Origin: JADJPO01 sp963750395
GTDB lineage: Bacteria > Actinomycetota > Actinomycetes > Actinomycetales > Kineosporiaceae
NCBI GenBank assembly: GCA_963750395.1
Contig: CAVVQM010000009.1
Span: 186,001-250,000, forward strand
DNA length: 64,000 nt
Reading direction: 5' to 3'
Made by a program: the position numbers and the translations under genes. Positions within the stretch are counted from its first letter, which is position 1. The number at the start of each line of letters is the position of its first letter. This document shows positions 42,583 to 52,172 of the stretch, piece by piece. The notes under the pieces were generated by a model that had not been told where the DNA came from, did no database searches, and was given only the letters and a program-made list of their open reading frames with translations.

Positions 42583-44077
42583 CCGCCCGCACCATCTGAC
42601 GTCCGGCCAGCACCGCGGTCAGGGTGGCCACCGCACCGGTCGCCGCACCGGCGCCGAAGATGGTTGCCGCGGAACGGCTCAGACTGAACCCCGGTGCCGG
42701 GCGGCGCCCCGCCACCAGATGCAGCTGCGTCATCTCGGCGCGGGCGTCGCGACCCGCTCCGGACATCCGCAGGGTGATCAGGTGTTCGCCCGGCTGGCCG
42801 TCGGCGAGCATCAGGTAGCGCCCGGCCCGGGGCACCGGCCAGCTCGCCCGGGCGACGAAGACCGGCACGCCGTCGAACTCGATCTCGACCAGTTCCCCGC
42901 CCCGGCAGCCACGCAGCTCCAGATCGAACTCGACCAGCTCATCACCCCGCTCGGTGGTGACCACCTGGGCGGCGGCGCTGCGGCCCTCCGCCCGCAGGCA
43001 CACCCCGGGTACCGGACGTCGTTCGAGCTCCGGCCGGGCGCGGACGGCGGGGGCACCGCGGGGGTCCTCGCCCTGGACGCCGCCCTGCTGTGCGAACCGC
43101 TCGACGATGGCCTCCCCGAACCTGGTCAACGGGTCACCCACGTGGCGGCTGAGCAGCAGCGGGCGCTGGGCCAGCGGCGCGTAGTACCACGAGTACAGGG
43201 AGGTCGGGTCCGCCCCGGCGAGCGGCGACCATCCGTACCCCACCCCGCGGTGCGCCTCGCGCACGGAGCGGGCGTACCACTCGACGGGGTACAAGTGGGC
43301 CGCGGTGATCGCGCGGGCGGGCTCGCGTAGCAGGCTCCAGGGCACGGTCAGCAGGACGTCGACCACCGACTCCAGCCCGGACCGTCGGTGGTAGGGCCGG
43401 CCGAACGCGGAGGCGTAGGAGTCCACGAACGTGTGGCCCGCCTCGCGACCGGGCCGCAGCCGGGGCAGCACCGTGTCGATGAGGTCGTTGGCGCCACCGA
43501 GACGGCTCAGCGTGTCCTCGGGGGCGTCGAGCAGCGTGAGCTGCTCGGGAGGCCGGTGCATGCTCGTAGCGGCGTGGGTGACGACCGAGGCGCCGTGGCT
43601 GTGCCCGATCAGGTGGACGGCGGGCCACACGCCGGCCCGGTTCCGCCGTCGGTCCTGCTGCCGGTCCCGGCGAAGGGCCACCTGCAGGGCCACGGCCAGC
43701 CGGCGGCCGTTGATCTGGGTCGCCTGCCGGGAGCGGAAGGCCTGGAAGACATCGGCCTCTGTCGCCGATTCGTCCAGCCACGAGTACCAGAGGACGGCGT
43801 GCCGTTCCCCCAGCCCGGCGAGGGCATCCAGGAGCTCGCGGTAGTCCTCGATCAGAGCGCTGCCGCCGGCGTCGACCAGGCGCGGATCCCACGCCGGCAG
43901 GGCCGACACACCGTCCTGGGTGGCCAGCATCCGCTCCCGCAGGCGGTACCCCGGCTGCCAGCCGTGGGCGAACACGTGGACCACGTCGACACCGTCCCCG
44001 ATCCCGCCCGCCGACACCTCACGGAAGCCCGTGCCGTCGTAACGGGCGAGGCGATCCAGGAACGTCTCGGGGCGCAC
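42449..44077 (-). CDS. Alpha/beta-hydrolase-fold protein
   Basis: About 542 residues. Residues 1-200 look like a lipase-type alpha/beta hydrolase: VDVVHVFAHGWQPGYRLRER, and the nucleophile elbow VHLIGHSHGASVVTHAATSM. The oxyanion HG lies in FAHGW. A beta-rich region follows (VVTTERGDELVEFDLELRGC) and a hydrophobic segment (IFGAGAATGAVATLTAVLAG), perhaps a membrane anchor. The last 45 codons run antisense through the diguanylate cyclase gene and are Arg/Ser/Pro-rich, so the true end may be near 42590. GTG at 44077; substrate unknown. Confidence 0.78.
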   Translation of the reverse strand: MRPETFLDRLARYDGTGFREVSAGGIGDGVDVVHVFAHGWQPGYRLRERMLATQDGVSALPAWDPRLVDAGGSALIEDYRELLDALAGLGERHAVLWYSWLDESATEADVFQAFRSRQATQINGRRLAVALQVALRRDRQQDRRRNRAGVWPAVHLIGHSHGASVVTHAATSMHRPPEQLTLLDAPEDTLSRLGGANDLIDTVLPRLRPGREAGHTFVDSYASAFGRPYHRRSGLESVVDVLLTVPWSLLREPARAITAAHLYPVEWYARSVREAHRGVGYGWSPLAGADPTSLYSWYYAPLAQRPLLLSRHVGDPLTRFGEAIVERFAQQGGVQGEDPRGAPAVRARPELERRPVPGVCLRAEGRSAAAQVVTTERGDELVEFDLELRGCRGGELVEIEFDGVPVFVARASWPVPRAGRYLMLADGQPGEHLITLRMSGAGRDARAEMTQLHLVAGRRPAPGFSLSRSAATIFGAGAATGAVATLTAVLAGRQMVRAVRRAASPRRAPSGPGRRSSRRTCCGRPSAAGSPGPPPARTTGPG

Positions 44078-44226
44078 CCCCCCATGAGACCAGACCCGTC
44101 CCCACGAGAGCCCAGAAGGGCAGGAGCGGGGATGGTGCGTCGGACCGGCACGGTGTCGTACAGTCGACGTGGCCCAGAAACGCACAAACGCAGGTCGGTC
44201 AGGTCATATCGGAAAGGTTCTCCTCG

Positions 44227-46008
44227 ATGACCTCCAGCCCCTTGGGCCGTGGGCGGGCGGGGCGCGATCGACGCGCGACCGTTCCCCCGAGACGCTACGC
44301 CCGGTTCCTCGTCGATCTGCTGATCGCGGCCGTGGGGCTGGGCGGTCTCTACCTCTCCCTGTTGCGCCCGGCGTCCGCGCTGGAATCGGTCACGGCCGCG
44401 GCCGTCATCCTCGTCCTGGCGCTCGCCGGCGCAGCTGCGCGGTGCACCCGCATCCGGCCCATCGTCTGCTCGCTCCTGCCCTACCTGCCGCTGACGATCC
44501 TGCTGACCGTCGAGGTGGCGCAGAACCGGCGGGGCAGCGCGTCGAATCCCGATCTGTTCATGGTGGCGCTCGCCGCGGTGGGGCTCACGCTCGTGCGTCA
44601 GTCGCTCACCCTGCAGGACAATCGGCGGCTCGTCGACGAGATCAGCCAGGGCCGAACGGTGCTGGACCGCCAGGCCCGCCAGGACCCGGTGACCGGGCTG
44701 AGCAACCGGGCCGAGTTCACCGTCTGGCTCGCCGAGGCGCTGGCCCGACGGGCACGCTCGGGACGCTCGCTGGCGGTGCTGCTGTGCGACGTCGACTCCT
44801 TCACCAGCATCAACGACGGCCTGGGCCAGGGCTTCGGCGACCGGGTCCTGGCCACGGTGGGCAGCCGGATCCGCAGCCAGATCTGCGAACCGAAGCCCGT
44901 GGCCCGGCTCGGCGGGGACGAGTTCGCGATCCTCGTCGAGGATCTCGATCCCCTGGACGCCGGGCGCCAGATGGAGCTCCTGGCCACCCGGGTGCAGGCG
45001 GCGACCGCCGAGCCCTGCCGGATCGACGGCATCCAGGTCAGCCTCGGGATCGCCGTGGGGCTGGTCCTGGTGCATCCCGAGCAGCGGATCGATTGGCCGG
45101 ACGAGGTCCTGAGCAGGGCCGACGTGGCGATGCGCGTGGCGCAGAGCACCAGGACGCGCCGTCCGGTCATCCACCACGAGGGCCTGACCCTGCCGGACGG
45201 CCGGGACTGGCTGCTGCGGCCGGCGTTCGAGCGGGCGTTGGGCGCGGGCCTGGTCCGGCCCCACTTCCAGCCGCTGGTCGACCTGGCGACCGGGAACATT
45301 CGTGCCTTCGAGGCCCTGGCCCGCTGGGAGCACAACGGCCGGTTGACCAAGCCCGGGGTCTTCCTGCCCGTCGCCGAGCGCGCCGGACTGATCCCGGCAC
45401 TGTTCGAGCAGATCTTGCGTGGCGCCACCTTCCAGTGCGCGCAGTGGCGACGGCTGCCCGCGCACCGCAACCTCCAGGTGGCCGTGAACGTGTCACCGCA
45501 ACAGCTCTCCGACCCGCTCTTCCCGGACCTGGTCGAACGGGTGCTGTGCGAGACCGGCATGATGCCCTCGGGTCTGATCGTGGAGATGACCGAGCACTGT
45601 CTGCTGGAGGACCCGGACGCCGCCCGCCGGGTCATCCACCGGCTCCGCCACATCGGGGTCACCGTGTGGCTGGACGACTTCGGTGCCGGCTACTCCTCGC
45701 TCGCGCTGCTGCACCGCCTGCCCCTGCAGGCGATCAAGCTCGACCGGGCCCTGGTGCGCCAGATCGACTCCGAGGTCGCGTTGAACCGCGTGGTCACCGG
45801 CCTGGTGTCGTTGAGCCGCGATCTGGGGCTGGAGGTCGTCGGCGAGGGCATCCAGCGGGTGGAACAGGCCGAGGCCCTGCGCAAGGCCGGCTGCACCCTG
45901 GGTCAGGGTTACCTGTTCGCGCCGCCGGTGCCGGCGCAGGCGGGCAGATCGGTGCTGGACCGTTCGCCGGCGCGCACCGTGGGCGACCTGGTCAGGCCCT
46001 CGGCGTGA
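44227..46008 (+). CDS. Membrane GGDEF-EAL protein
   Basis: About 593 residues. Three to four N-terminal helices (VDLLIAAVGLGGLYLSLLRP, VTAAAVILVLALAGAAARCT, LPLTILLTVEVAQ), then GGDEF at 229-233 without an RxxD site, then EAL (Glu362-Ala-Leu) with the full metal and substrate set: VAVNVSPQQL, VEMTEHCLLEDP, WLDDFGAGYSS, IKLDRALV, GEGIQRVEQAEAL, GQGYLFAPP. The EAL domain should hydrolyse cyclic-di-GMP; the GGDEF half may bind GTP or be active. It is the second cyclic-di-GMP gene in 5 kb. Its 3' end overlaps the sugar dehydrogenase gene by 17 bases. Confidence 0.92.
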   Translation: MTSSPLGRGRAGRDRRATVPPRRYARFLVDLLIAAVGLGGLYLSLLRPASALESVTAAAVILVLALAGAAARCTRIRPIVCSLLPYLPLTILLTVEVAQNRRGSASNPDLFMVALAAVGLTLVRQSLTLQDNRRLVDEISQGRTVLDRQARQDPVTGLSNRAEFTVWLAEALARRARSGRSLAVLLCDVDSFTSINDGLGQGFGDRVLATVGSRIRSQICEPKPVARLGGDEFAILVEDLDPLDAGRQMELLATRVQAATAEPCRIDGIQVSLGIAVGLVLVHPEQRIDWPDEVLSRADVAMRVAQSTRTRRPVIHHEGLTLPDGRDWLLRPAFERALGAGLVRPHFQPLVDLATGNIRAFEALARWEHNGRLTKPGVFLPVAERAGLIPALFEQILRGATFQCAQWRRLPAHRNLQVAVNVSPQQLSDPLFPDLVERVLCETGMMPSGLIVEMTEHCLLEDPDAARRVIHRLRHIGVTVWLDDFGAGYSSLALLHRLPLQAIKLDRALVRQIDSEVALNRVVTGLVSLSRDLGLEVVGEGIQRVEQAEALRKAGCTLGQGYLFAPPVPAQAGRSVLDRSPARTVGDLVRPSA

Positions 46009-47233
46009 TCCGCAGCAGCGCGTCGTCGTCCCCGTTGCTGGTGGTGACGTACAGCGCGCCGTCCGGGCCGAGCCGGGCCGCCCGCAGCCGGCCGTAGGGC
46101 CCGTTCGTGGGCTCGGGCACCGCCACCGACTGCACGGCCCCGGACGCGTCGAGGGTGAGCGCGAGCAGCTTGGCCCCCTTGAGCGCCGTGATCACCAGGG
46201 CCCCGTCGAGTCCGCCCCACTGCGCCCCGTCCAGGAACGCCGCACCGCAGATGGCCTGGGTGCGATCCCCCGACTGCCAGATCGCCGGCACGGCGTCGGG
46301 GAAGCGCTCGAGATCGGTCATCGGCACGCTCTCGTCGTACCCGCCCACCGTCCCGCCGCGCGAGGGGTCCCAGCCGTAGTTGCCGCCCGCACGGATCAGA
46401 TTGACCTCGTCGTTGGAGCGCGGGCCGTGCTCAGCGGTGAAGACCGTGCCGGATCCCGGGCGGACGGTCACGCCCTGGATGTTGCGGTGCCCGTAGCTGA
46501 GCACGTACCGCTGGGCCGGATCGTCGGCCCCGTAGTACGGGTTGTCGGGCAACGGCTGCCCACTGATCAGATCCAGCCGCAGCACCTTGCCGCCCAGACT
46601 GGTCAGATCCTGTGGGATCGCCCCTCGCGCGGTATCGCCGGTGCCCACCAGCAGCGCGCCGTCCGCAGCGATCGTCGGGCGGCAGCCGGAGTGCCGCCCC
46701 CCGGCAGCCGTCGGAAGGCCGGTGAGCAGGTCCCGCACCCGATCGGCCCGGGCGCCGTCCGGCGACAGCCGCCAGGTGACCAGCCGGACGTCGTCCGCGG
46801 CGCCGGCGTCGGCATGGTTCTGGCAGGTCGTGAACAGTCGGCTGGTCGCGAAGTCGGGATGGACCACCATTCCCATCAGCCCGCCCTCCCCGCGGACGAA
46901 CAGATCCGAGAAGTCGGCCTCCACCCGCCGGACGGAGGCACCTCTGCGGGTCGAGGACAGCAGGGTGAGGCGCCCCGGCCGCTCGGTGATCAGGACCTGC
47001 CCGTCCGGGAGGAACCCGACGTCCCAACCGTGCTCGAGCTGGTCGGTGACCACCTCGACGGCCAGGTCGGGCGGCGAGCCGTCGGGCACGGCGGGGCGAA
47101 CCGTGGACGTCGACGGCGCGGGCACCTGCCCCAGATCACCCTCGCTCGGGGAGGGGGAGCAGGCGGCCACGAGGACCAGACCGATCACGGCGAGGAGCCC
47201 ACGCTGCCATCTCACCCCTCCAGCATGGCCCAT
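45992..47233 (-). CDS. PQQ-dependent sugar dehydrogenase-like lipoprotein
   Basis: About 413 residues. Lipoprotein signal with LLAVIGLVLVAAC as lipobox, then a six-bladed propeller of the glucose/sorbosone dehydrogenase family: LEHGWDVGFLPDGQVLITER, GEGGLMGMVVHPDF, HSGCRPTIAADGALLVGTGD, YVLSYGHRNIQGVTVRPGSG, VFTAEHGPRSNDEVNLI and GGNYGWDPSRGG. It should oxidise sugars outside the membrane using pyrroloquinoline quinone; no PQQ synthesis genes are in the window. Start ATG at 47233 or GTG at 47215. Confidence 0.88.
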   Translation of the reverse strand: MGHAGGVRWQRGLLAVIGLVLVAACSPSPSEGDLGQVPAPSTSTVRPAVPDGSPPDLAVEVVTDQLEHGWDVGFLPDGQVLITERPGRLTLLSSTRRGASVRRVEADFSDLFVRGEGGLMGMVVHPDFATSRLFTTCQNHADAGAADDVRLVTWRLSPDGARADRVRDLLTGLPTAAGGRHSGCRPTIAADGALLVGTGDTARGAIPQDLTSLGGKVLRLDLISGQPLPDNPYYGADDPAQRYVLSYGHRNIQGVTVRPGSGTVFTAEHGPRSNDEVNLIRAGGNYGWDPSRGGTVGGYDESVPMTDLERFPDAVPAIWQSGDRTQAICGAAFLDGAQWGGLDGALVITALKGAKLLALTLDASGAVQSVAVPEPTNGPYGRLRAARLGPDGALYVTTSNGDDDALLRITPRA

Positions 47234-47326
47234 GGCCGGCCGGCCTTCCCGGGCGCCTGGCCATCTGGGCACCTGGGCACTGGGCACCTGGGCGGGATTG
47301 ATCCCCCGAATCCCTCCTGCGCCGGA

Positions 47327-47971
47327 ATGTCCGTCGATGGTTGCCTGTTCAACCTCCCTGTGAAGCCTGCGTTCTCCTTCCCCGACGTGGTCGACGAGAT
47401 CACCGTGCGCCTGGTCGCTGCCCAGGTGCTCGCCCTGACCGCGCTCGCCGCGCTGACCCAGTGGTGGTGGCTGTACGCCCTCCTGGCACTCGACTTCGCG
47501 TTGCGCATCGCCTTCGGGCCGCGCAGCCCGCTCGCCCAGGTGGCCCTGAGGGCACTGCGGCCCCGGCTGCGGGCCGCCCGACGCCCCACCCCCGGCCCGC
47601 CCAAACGGTTCGCCGCCGGCATCGGACTGGCCTGTTCCCTGCTCGTACTGGCCTTCGCTGCGGCCGACTGGACCGCGGCGATCTGGACGGTCGCGAGCCT
47701 CATGGTGGTCTTCCCACTGCTGGAGGCCGGACTCGGCTTCTGCGCCGGATGCCTGGTGTTCTCCCTGCTGATCCGGGCGGGGCTGCTGCCGGAGCGGATC
47801 TGCGTCGAGTGCGCCGACATCACCCGGCGGCTGGCCGCCGCTCGGACCCGGCTCGGCGTCCCCGACGGTGAGATCGAACTGCCCGGCGGTGAGACCGCCG
47901 GGGCGCGTATCGCGCCGCTGATCTCCCCCCTGAGTCCGATCAGCACGGGCCTCGTGGCCGACGAGACCTGA
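47327..47971 (+). CDS. DUF4395 membrane protein
   Basis: About 214 residues. Four hydrophobic segments (VAAQVLALTALAALTQWWWL, GIGLACSLLVLAFAAADWTA, ASLMVVFPLLEAGLGFCAGC) and the FCAGC dicysteine motif of DUF4395, which often occurs with sulfurtransferases or thioredoxins. Function unknown. The ATG at 47327 gives MSVDGCLFNLPVKPAF; the frame extends far upstream but antisense to the sugar dehydrogenase. Confidence 0.84.
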   Translation: MSVDGCLFNLPVKPAFSFPDVVDEITVRLVAAQVLALTALAALTQWWWLYALLALDFALRIAFGPRSPLAQVALRALRPRLRAARRPTPGPPKRFAAGIGLACSLLVLAFAAADWTAAIWTVASLMVVFPLLEAGLGFCAGCLVFSLLIRAGLLPERICVECADITRRLAAARTRLGVPDGEIELPGGETAGARIAPLISPLSPISTGLVADET

Positions 47972-48019
47972 TCGGTTGGGCCTGGCCCCTGGCCGGGGCG
48001 ACGCCGGTACGGTCGGCCC

Positions 48020-48775
48020 GTGAACGCCCCCGACCTCACGAATCTGAACGAGCCGGGGCGGCTGGAGCGCTGGGAGTCGGCCCTCGACGGGCCGTTGCTG
48101 GCGGCGGCCGCACTGTTCCTGCTCTGCTACGGCACACCGATCCTGTACCCGGGCCTGCCCGGCTGGGCACACCTGGCCTGCACCTGGACCCAGATCGCGG
48201 TGTGGCTGCTGTTCGCCGTGGACCTGACCGTCCGGCTGTCCCTGGCCCCGGACCGACGGCGATTCCTCACCCGGAACTGGTTCGACGCCGTCGCTGTGGC
48301 CCTGCCCGCGCTGCGCCCCGTGGCCGCACTGATCAATGTGCTCAACCGCAGTCTGCGCGCCGGGCGGAGCGCCCTGGTGTTCGGCGGGGGGATGGCGGCG
48401 GTCGCCGTCACGACCTCAGCGGTGATCATCGCCGTCGGCGCCCTGTCCGTCCTGGCGGCGGAGCGGGGACAGTCTGATGCGAACATCGAGACGATCGGCG
48501 ACGCCCTCTGGTGGGCCATGACCACGGTGACCACGGTCGGCTACGGCGACCACTACCCCGTGACCACCGGCGGGCGGCTGACCGCCGCCGGACTGATGGT
48601 GGCCGGTGTCGCGCTGCTCGGTGTGGTCACCGCGACGCTGTCGTCCTGGTTCGTGGACCGGGTGAGCGAGCAGGACGAGGATCAGGCCGCGTCGGCCCAC
48701 GCCGAACTGCTGGGCGAGCTCCGCGCGCTGCGGCGGGAGGTGGCCGAGCTCCGCGAACGCGGGTCGCCCGTGTGA
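48020..48775 (+). CDS. Voltage-gated-type potassium channel
   Basis: About 251 residues. Membrane helices LLAAAALFLLCYGTPILYPG, TQIAVWLLFAVDLTVRLSLA, FGGGMAAVAVTTSAVIIAVG and LTAAGLMVAGVALLGVVTAT; the pore reads ALWWAMTTVTTVGYGDHYPV with the TVGYGD filter. A C-terminal coiled coil (ELLGELRALRREVAELRERG) should assist tetramer assembly. GTG start at 48020. Four-base overlap with the next gene indicates cotranslation. Confidence 0.92.
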   Translation: MNAPDLTNLNEPGRLERWESALDGPLLAAAALFLLCYGTPILYPGLPGWAHLACTWTQIAVWLLFAVDLTVRLSLAPDRRRFLTRNWFDAVAVALPALRPVAALINVLNRSLRAGRSALVFGGGMAAVAVTTSAVIIAVGALSVLAAERGQSDANIETIGDALWWAMTTVTTVGYGDHYPVTTGGRLTAAGLMVAGVALLGVVTATLSSWFVDRVSEQDEDQAASAHAELLGELRALRREVAELRERGSPV

Positions 48776-49422
48776 ACGGGGTCAAGTGCGCGGCCGAACC
48801 GACCGAGGAGACACGGGTAGGCGTCACGCGAGGCCCTGCCGACCGGCGAGGGACAGGCGAAGGGAACCCCGAGGTGCTCAACCACATCGCCGACCACTAT
48901 CGGTCGACCAGTCCACTGCAGCAGGCCGTGCCGGTCAAGGCCTTCCTGCATCACCTGACGCCCGAACAGGTCGAACCCGTGCTGGCTGAACTGCTGGACA
49001 CGGGCGCGCTCGTCGCCGGTCCCGGTGGCACGGTCACACTGGCGGCCGAACTGCGGGCCCGCCTGATCAACCGTCAGACCCTGACCGCGTGGCTCAACGA
49101 GGCCAAGGGGGCGCCCGGACAGCTCGAGGACGTGCTCCTGGCCGGCATCCGCGGCGAACTGCGCGACCTGCTGCGAGCCTGCCTGACCGCCGACGCCTCC
49201 CAGGACCTGGCCGATGTGGCGGTCTCCATCGCCGCCGTCCTGGCCATGGCGGACCTCGACCCCGACGCCATCGACGTGCTGGCCGGCATCCGGGGCAGCG
49301 CGGAGCAGCTCCTGCGCCAGCTCGCGACCGTTCCCGAGGGCAGCTGCCGCAGCCTGAAGGAGTTGCAGGCCAAGTTGCGCTATCCCCAGATCGCGGCCGC
49401 GATCGGGACCGGCCGGCCCTGA
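48772..49422 (+). CDS. Hypothetical protein, helical
   Basis: About 216 residues. I do not recognise the family. It starts within the K+ channel stop codon (GTG-TGA overlap), so the pair is probably cotranslated. The body is mostly helical: LNHIADHYRSTSPLQQAVPV, LTPEQVEPVLAELLDTGALV, IRGELRDLLRACLTADASQD and a final LKELQAKLRYPQIAAAIG. A second possible start is a GTG at 48874. Position suggests a soluble partner of the channel, but nothing in the sequence proves it. Confidence 0.65.
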   Translation: MNGVKCAAEPTEETRVGVTRGPADRRGTGEGNPEVLNHIADHYRSTSPLQQAVPVKAFLHHLTPEQVEPVLAELLDTGALVAGPGGTVTLAAELRARLINRQTLTAWLNEAKGAPGQLEDVLLAGIRGELRDLLRACLTADASQDLADVAVSIAAVLAMADLDPDAIDVLAGIRGSAEQLLRQLATVPEGSCRSLKELQAKLRYPQIAAAIGTGRP

Positions 49423-49443
49423 GCCGCCCACGGGTCGGCACAC

Positions 49444-50547
49444 TCAGCTGCGCGGCTCGGGATAGGCGGTCACCTCGGTCGCCTTCGCGCTGAGCCACAC
49501 CCGCTGTCCCGTGGCCAGTCCCAGGTCGGCGACCGCCGCCGGGGTGATGTCCACGACCGCGTCGGGCCCGCCGTCGACGGCCACCCTGACCCGGTCGGTG
49601 AGCAGTTCCATCCCGGCCACCCGGCCGGTCCACACGTTGCGCGCCGATCCGGCGTCCGGCAGGTGGGCGTGCAGCGAGATCGCGGTCGGCGAGACGGCGA
49701 CCAGGACCCGCGCACCGCTCGCCATCGCCTCGCCGGCAGCGTCATGATCCGCCGCGAACAGGATCCCGTCCCCGTCCAGGTCGACCAGTGCGCGCGCCGG
49801 ATCGGTGAGCACCCCGGTGTACAGATTCAGCCCGACCAGGCGCGCCACGTACTCGGTGACCGGACGGCGGGCCACCGCGACCGGCGTGCCCTGTTGCACG
49901 GCCCGGCCGTCCTCGAGGACCAGGATGCGGTCGGCGAGCACCATCGCCTCCAGCGGGTCGTGGGTGACCAGCAGGGTGGGGCCGGTGAACGTGGCCAGAT
50001 AGCGGCGCAGCTCGGCCCGGATCTCCGGCCGGGTGCGGGCGTCGAGGGCGGCCAGCGGCTCGTCGAGGAGCAGCAGGAGCGGGTCGCTGGCCAGGGCGCG
50101 GGCCAACGCCACCCGCTGCGCCTGGCCGCCGGAGAGCCCACCCGGACGGCGGGCGGCCAAGGACTGCAGGCCGAGGCCGGCCAGGACGTCGCCCGCGTGG
50201 GTGCGCGCGGCCCGACGACCGACGCCGCGCGCACGACGGGCGAAGGCGACGTTGTCGAGCACGCTCAGGTGCGGGAAGAGCCGGTAGTCCTGGAAGACGA
50301 TGGCGGCGGCCCGTTCCGACGGCGGCCGGAAGACACCGGCGGCGGGCTCGTCCCAGACCCGGTCGACCGCGATCCGTCCGGAGGTCAGAGGCACCAGTCC
50401 GGCGAGGGCACGCAGCAGGGTGGTCTTGCCCGCCCCGTTGGGCCCCAGGACCGCGAGGATCTCCCCCGGCGCGACGTCCAGTTCGACCTGGAGCCGGAAG
50501 TCGCCCCGGGCCAGGTCCACCCGGGCGTCCAGGCGGGCCGGGCTCAC
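49444..50547 (-). CDS. modC: Molybdate ABC transporter ATPase
   Basis: About 367 residues. ABC ATPase: Walker A LGPNGAGKTT, Q-loop IVFQDYRLFPHLSVL, signature GLSGGQAQRVALARAL, Walker B LLLLDEPLAALD, H-loop LLVTHDPLEAM, followed by a C-terminal regulatory MOP/TOBE-like region (AVSPTAISLHAHLPDAGSAR and RVAGMELLTDRVRVAVDGGP). Its GTG overlaps the modB stop by four bases (GTGA). Last gene of the modABC operon. Confidence 0.92.
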   Translation of the reverse strand: MSPARLDARVDLARGDFRLQVELDVAPGEILAVLGPNGAGKTTLLRALAGLVPLTSGRIAVDRVWDEPAAGVFRPPSERAAAIVFQDYRLFPHLSVLDNVAFARRARGVGRRAARTHAGDVLAGLGLQSLAARRPGGLSGGQAQRVALARALASDPLLLLLDEPLAALDARTRPEIRAELRRYLATFTGPTLLVTHDPLEAMVLADRILVLEDGRAVQQGTPVAVARRPVTEYVARLVGLNLYTGVLTDPARALVDLDGDGILFAADHDAAGEAMASGARVLVAVSPTAISLHAHLPDAGSARNVWTGRVAGMELLTDRVRVAVDGGPDAVVDITPAAVADLGLATGQRVWLSAKATEVTAYPEPRS

Positions 50548-51332
50548 GGCGTCCCGGCCGGTCGCAGCCAGGAATCCCGCAGGACCAGCAGCACGGCGAC
50601 GGAGACCGCCAACAGCACCAGGCTGAGCGCGACCGCGGCCGGCGGGTCGGTCTCGAAGGCCCGGTAGACCGCGCCGGGCATGGCCTGGGTCCGCCCGGGC
50701 AGGTTGCCGGCGAAGGTGATCGTGGCACCGAACTCGCCCAGGGCCCGCGCCCAGCAGAGCACGGCACCGGCCGCCACACTCGGCGCGATCAGGGGCAGGG
50801 TGACCCGGCGGAAGGTCGCGAACGGGCGCGACCCCAGGGTCGCCGCGGCCTCCTCCAACCCTGCGTCCGCGGTGCGCAGGGCGCCCTCGACGGTGATCAC
50901 CAGGAAGGGCATGGCCACGAAGGTCTGGGCGAACACGACCGCGGTCGTCGTGAAGGGGATCTGGAGCCCGGTGGCCTCGTACAGGCCCCGCCCGACCACC
51001 CCCGCGCGGCCGTAGGCGAGCAGCAGCGCAACCCCGCCGACCACGGGTGGAAGGACCAGAGGCAGCGTGACCAGGGCGCGCACCAGCCGCAGCCCGCGGG
51101 CCCGTGATCGGGCCAGAACCCAGGCCAGGGGGACGCCGAGCAGGAGGGCGATCGCGGTCGTGACCGTCGCCGTGACCAGCGAGATCCGCAGCGCCTCGGT
51201 CGCTGCGCTCTCCGCCAGAATCGTCGGCAGCCGGCGCCAGGGTGCCAGCACCACCATGGCGATCAGCGGCAGGGCCAGGAAGACGACGGCGACCCCGGCC
51301 GGGACGGCGAGCGGCGTCGGCGTCCGGTTCAC
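50544..51332 (-). CDS. modB: Molybdate ABC transporter permease
   Basis: About 262 residues. Five to six helices with the EAA loop EEAAATLGSRPFATFRRVTL and PLIAPSVAAGAVLCWARALG, typical ModB; RALGEFGATITFAGNLPGRT is the hallmark end. GTG at 51332, overlapping the modA stop. Together with ModA and ModC it imports molybdate or tungstate. Confidence 0.93.
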   Translation of the reverse strand: MNRTPTPLAVPAGVAVVFLALPLIAMVVLAPWRRLPTILAESAATEALRISLVTATVTTAIALLLGVPLAWVLARSRARGLRLVRALVTLPLVLPPVVGGVALLLAYGRAGVVGRGLYEATGLQIPFTTTAVVFAQTFVAMPFLVITVEGALRTADAGLEEAAATLGSRPFATFRRVTLPLIAPSVAAGAVLCWARALGEFGATITFAGNLPGRTQAMPGAVYRAFETDPPAAVALSLVLLAVSVAVLLVLRDSWLRPAGTP

Positions 51333-52072
51333 GGCGCCCCGAAGCCGGCTGCGGTCAGGACCGCCCGGGCCTGTTCGGTGGTCAGAAAGTCGGTGAACTC
51401 CTCGGCGAGCAACGGGTTCGGCGCGTCCCGCAGGACCGCGACGGAGTACTCCGTCGAGGAGTTGACATCGTCCGCGATCGGGACACCGAGGACCGCGGCA
51501 CCCGCGGCCCGCACGTCGGTGACGTAGACCAGGCCGGCATCCACCTCGCCGAGACGCACCTTGGCCAGGGTGGCCTTGACGTCTGACTCCTCGGTGACCG
51601 GGGCGATCGTGATCTTGGCGTTGGCCAGGACCGTACGGGTGAGCGCCCCGCAGGGCACCTCGACCTGGCACACCGCGACCTTGACCCCCGGCCGCGCCAG
51701 ATCGCGCAACGACCCGATCCGCGCCGGGTCGTCCGGCGGGACGGCGATCTCCAGTCTGTTGACGGCGAACGGCGCGGCGTCGGCCGCCAACCCGGCGGTC
51801 ACCACGGCGTCCATGTCCCGCGGGGAGGCTGAGGCGAACACATCGGCCGGGACTCCGCCCCGGACCTGGGTGGCCAGAGCGGCGGACCCGGCGAAGCTGA
51901 AGACGACCTCGCTGCCGGGGTGGGTCCTCTCGAACTGATCCCCGAGGAGCCCGAAGGTCTCGGTCAGCGAGGCCGCGGCCAGCACGGTGACCTCTCGGCC
52001 GGCCTCGGACGAGGCCCCTTGGCACGCCGCCAGGAGGGCCACGCACAGGACGAGAAACGCACGCGCGGCCAT
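51329..52072 (-). CDS. modA: Molybdate-binding lipoprotein
   Basis: About 247 residues. Lipoprotein signal ending LLAAC, then EVTVLAAASLTETFGLLGDQ, FSFAGSAALATQVRGGVPAD VFASA-type oxyanion-binding region, and LGEVDAGLVYVTDVRAAGAA. Periplasmic-type binding protein for molybdate/tungstate. ATG at 52072 chosen; an in-frame ATG at 52093 gives seven more residues. Head of modABC; the 174-base upstream gap is shared with furA. Confidence 0.92.
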   Translation of the reverse strand: MAARAFLVLCVALLAACQGASSEAGREVTVLAAASLTETFGLLGDQFERTHPGSEVVFSFAGSAALATQVRGGVPADVFASASPRDMDAVVTAGLAADAAPFAVNRLEIAVPPDDPARIGSLRDLARPGVKVAVCQVEVPCGALTRTVLANAKITIAPVTEESDVKATLAKVRLGEVDAGLVYVTDVRAAGAAVLGVPIADDVNSSTEYSVAVLRDAPNPLLAEEFTDFLTTEQARAVLTAAGFGAP

Positions 52073-52172
52073 GACGACCGATTGTAGGCTCATTTGCGAA
52101 TCAAGAGCCGTCCGAACGACGCACCTGCGCAGACGCGTCGACGTCGCCGCGCGGCGGCAGCGACAGCGGTGA

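Noticed and set aside
47900..48019. tRNA or small RNA in the gap before the K+ channel gene
   Set aside because: No cloverleaf or conserved T-loop seen; only a short promoter gap.
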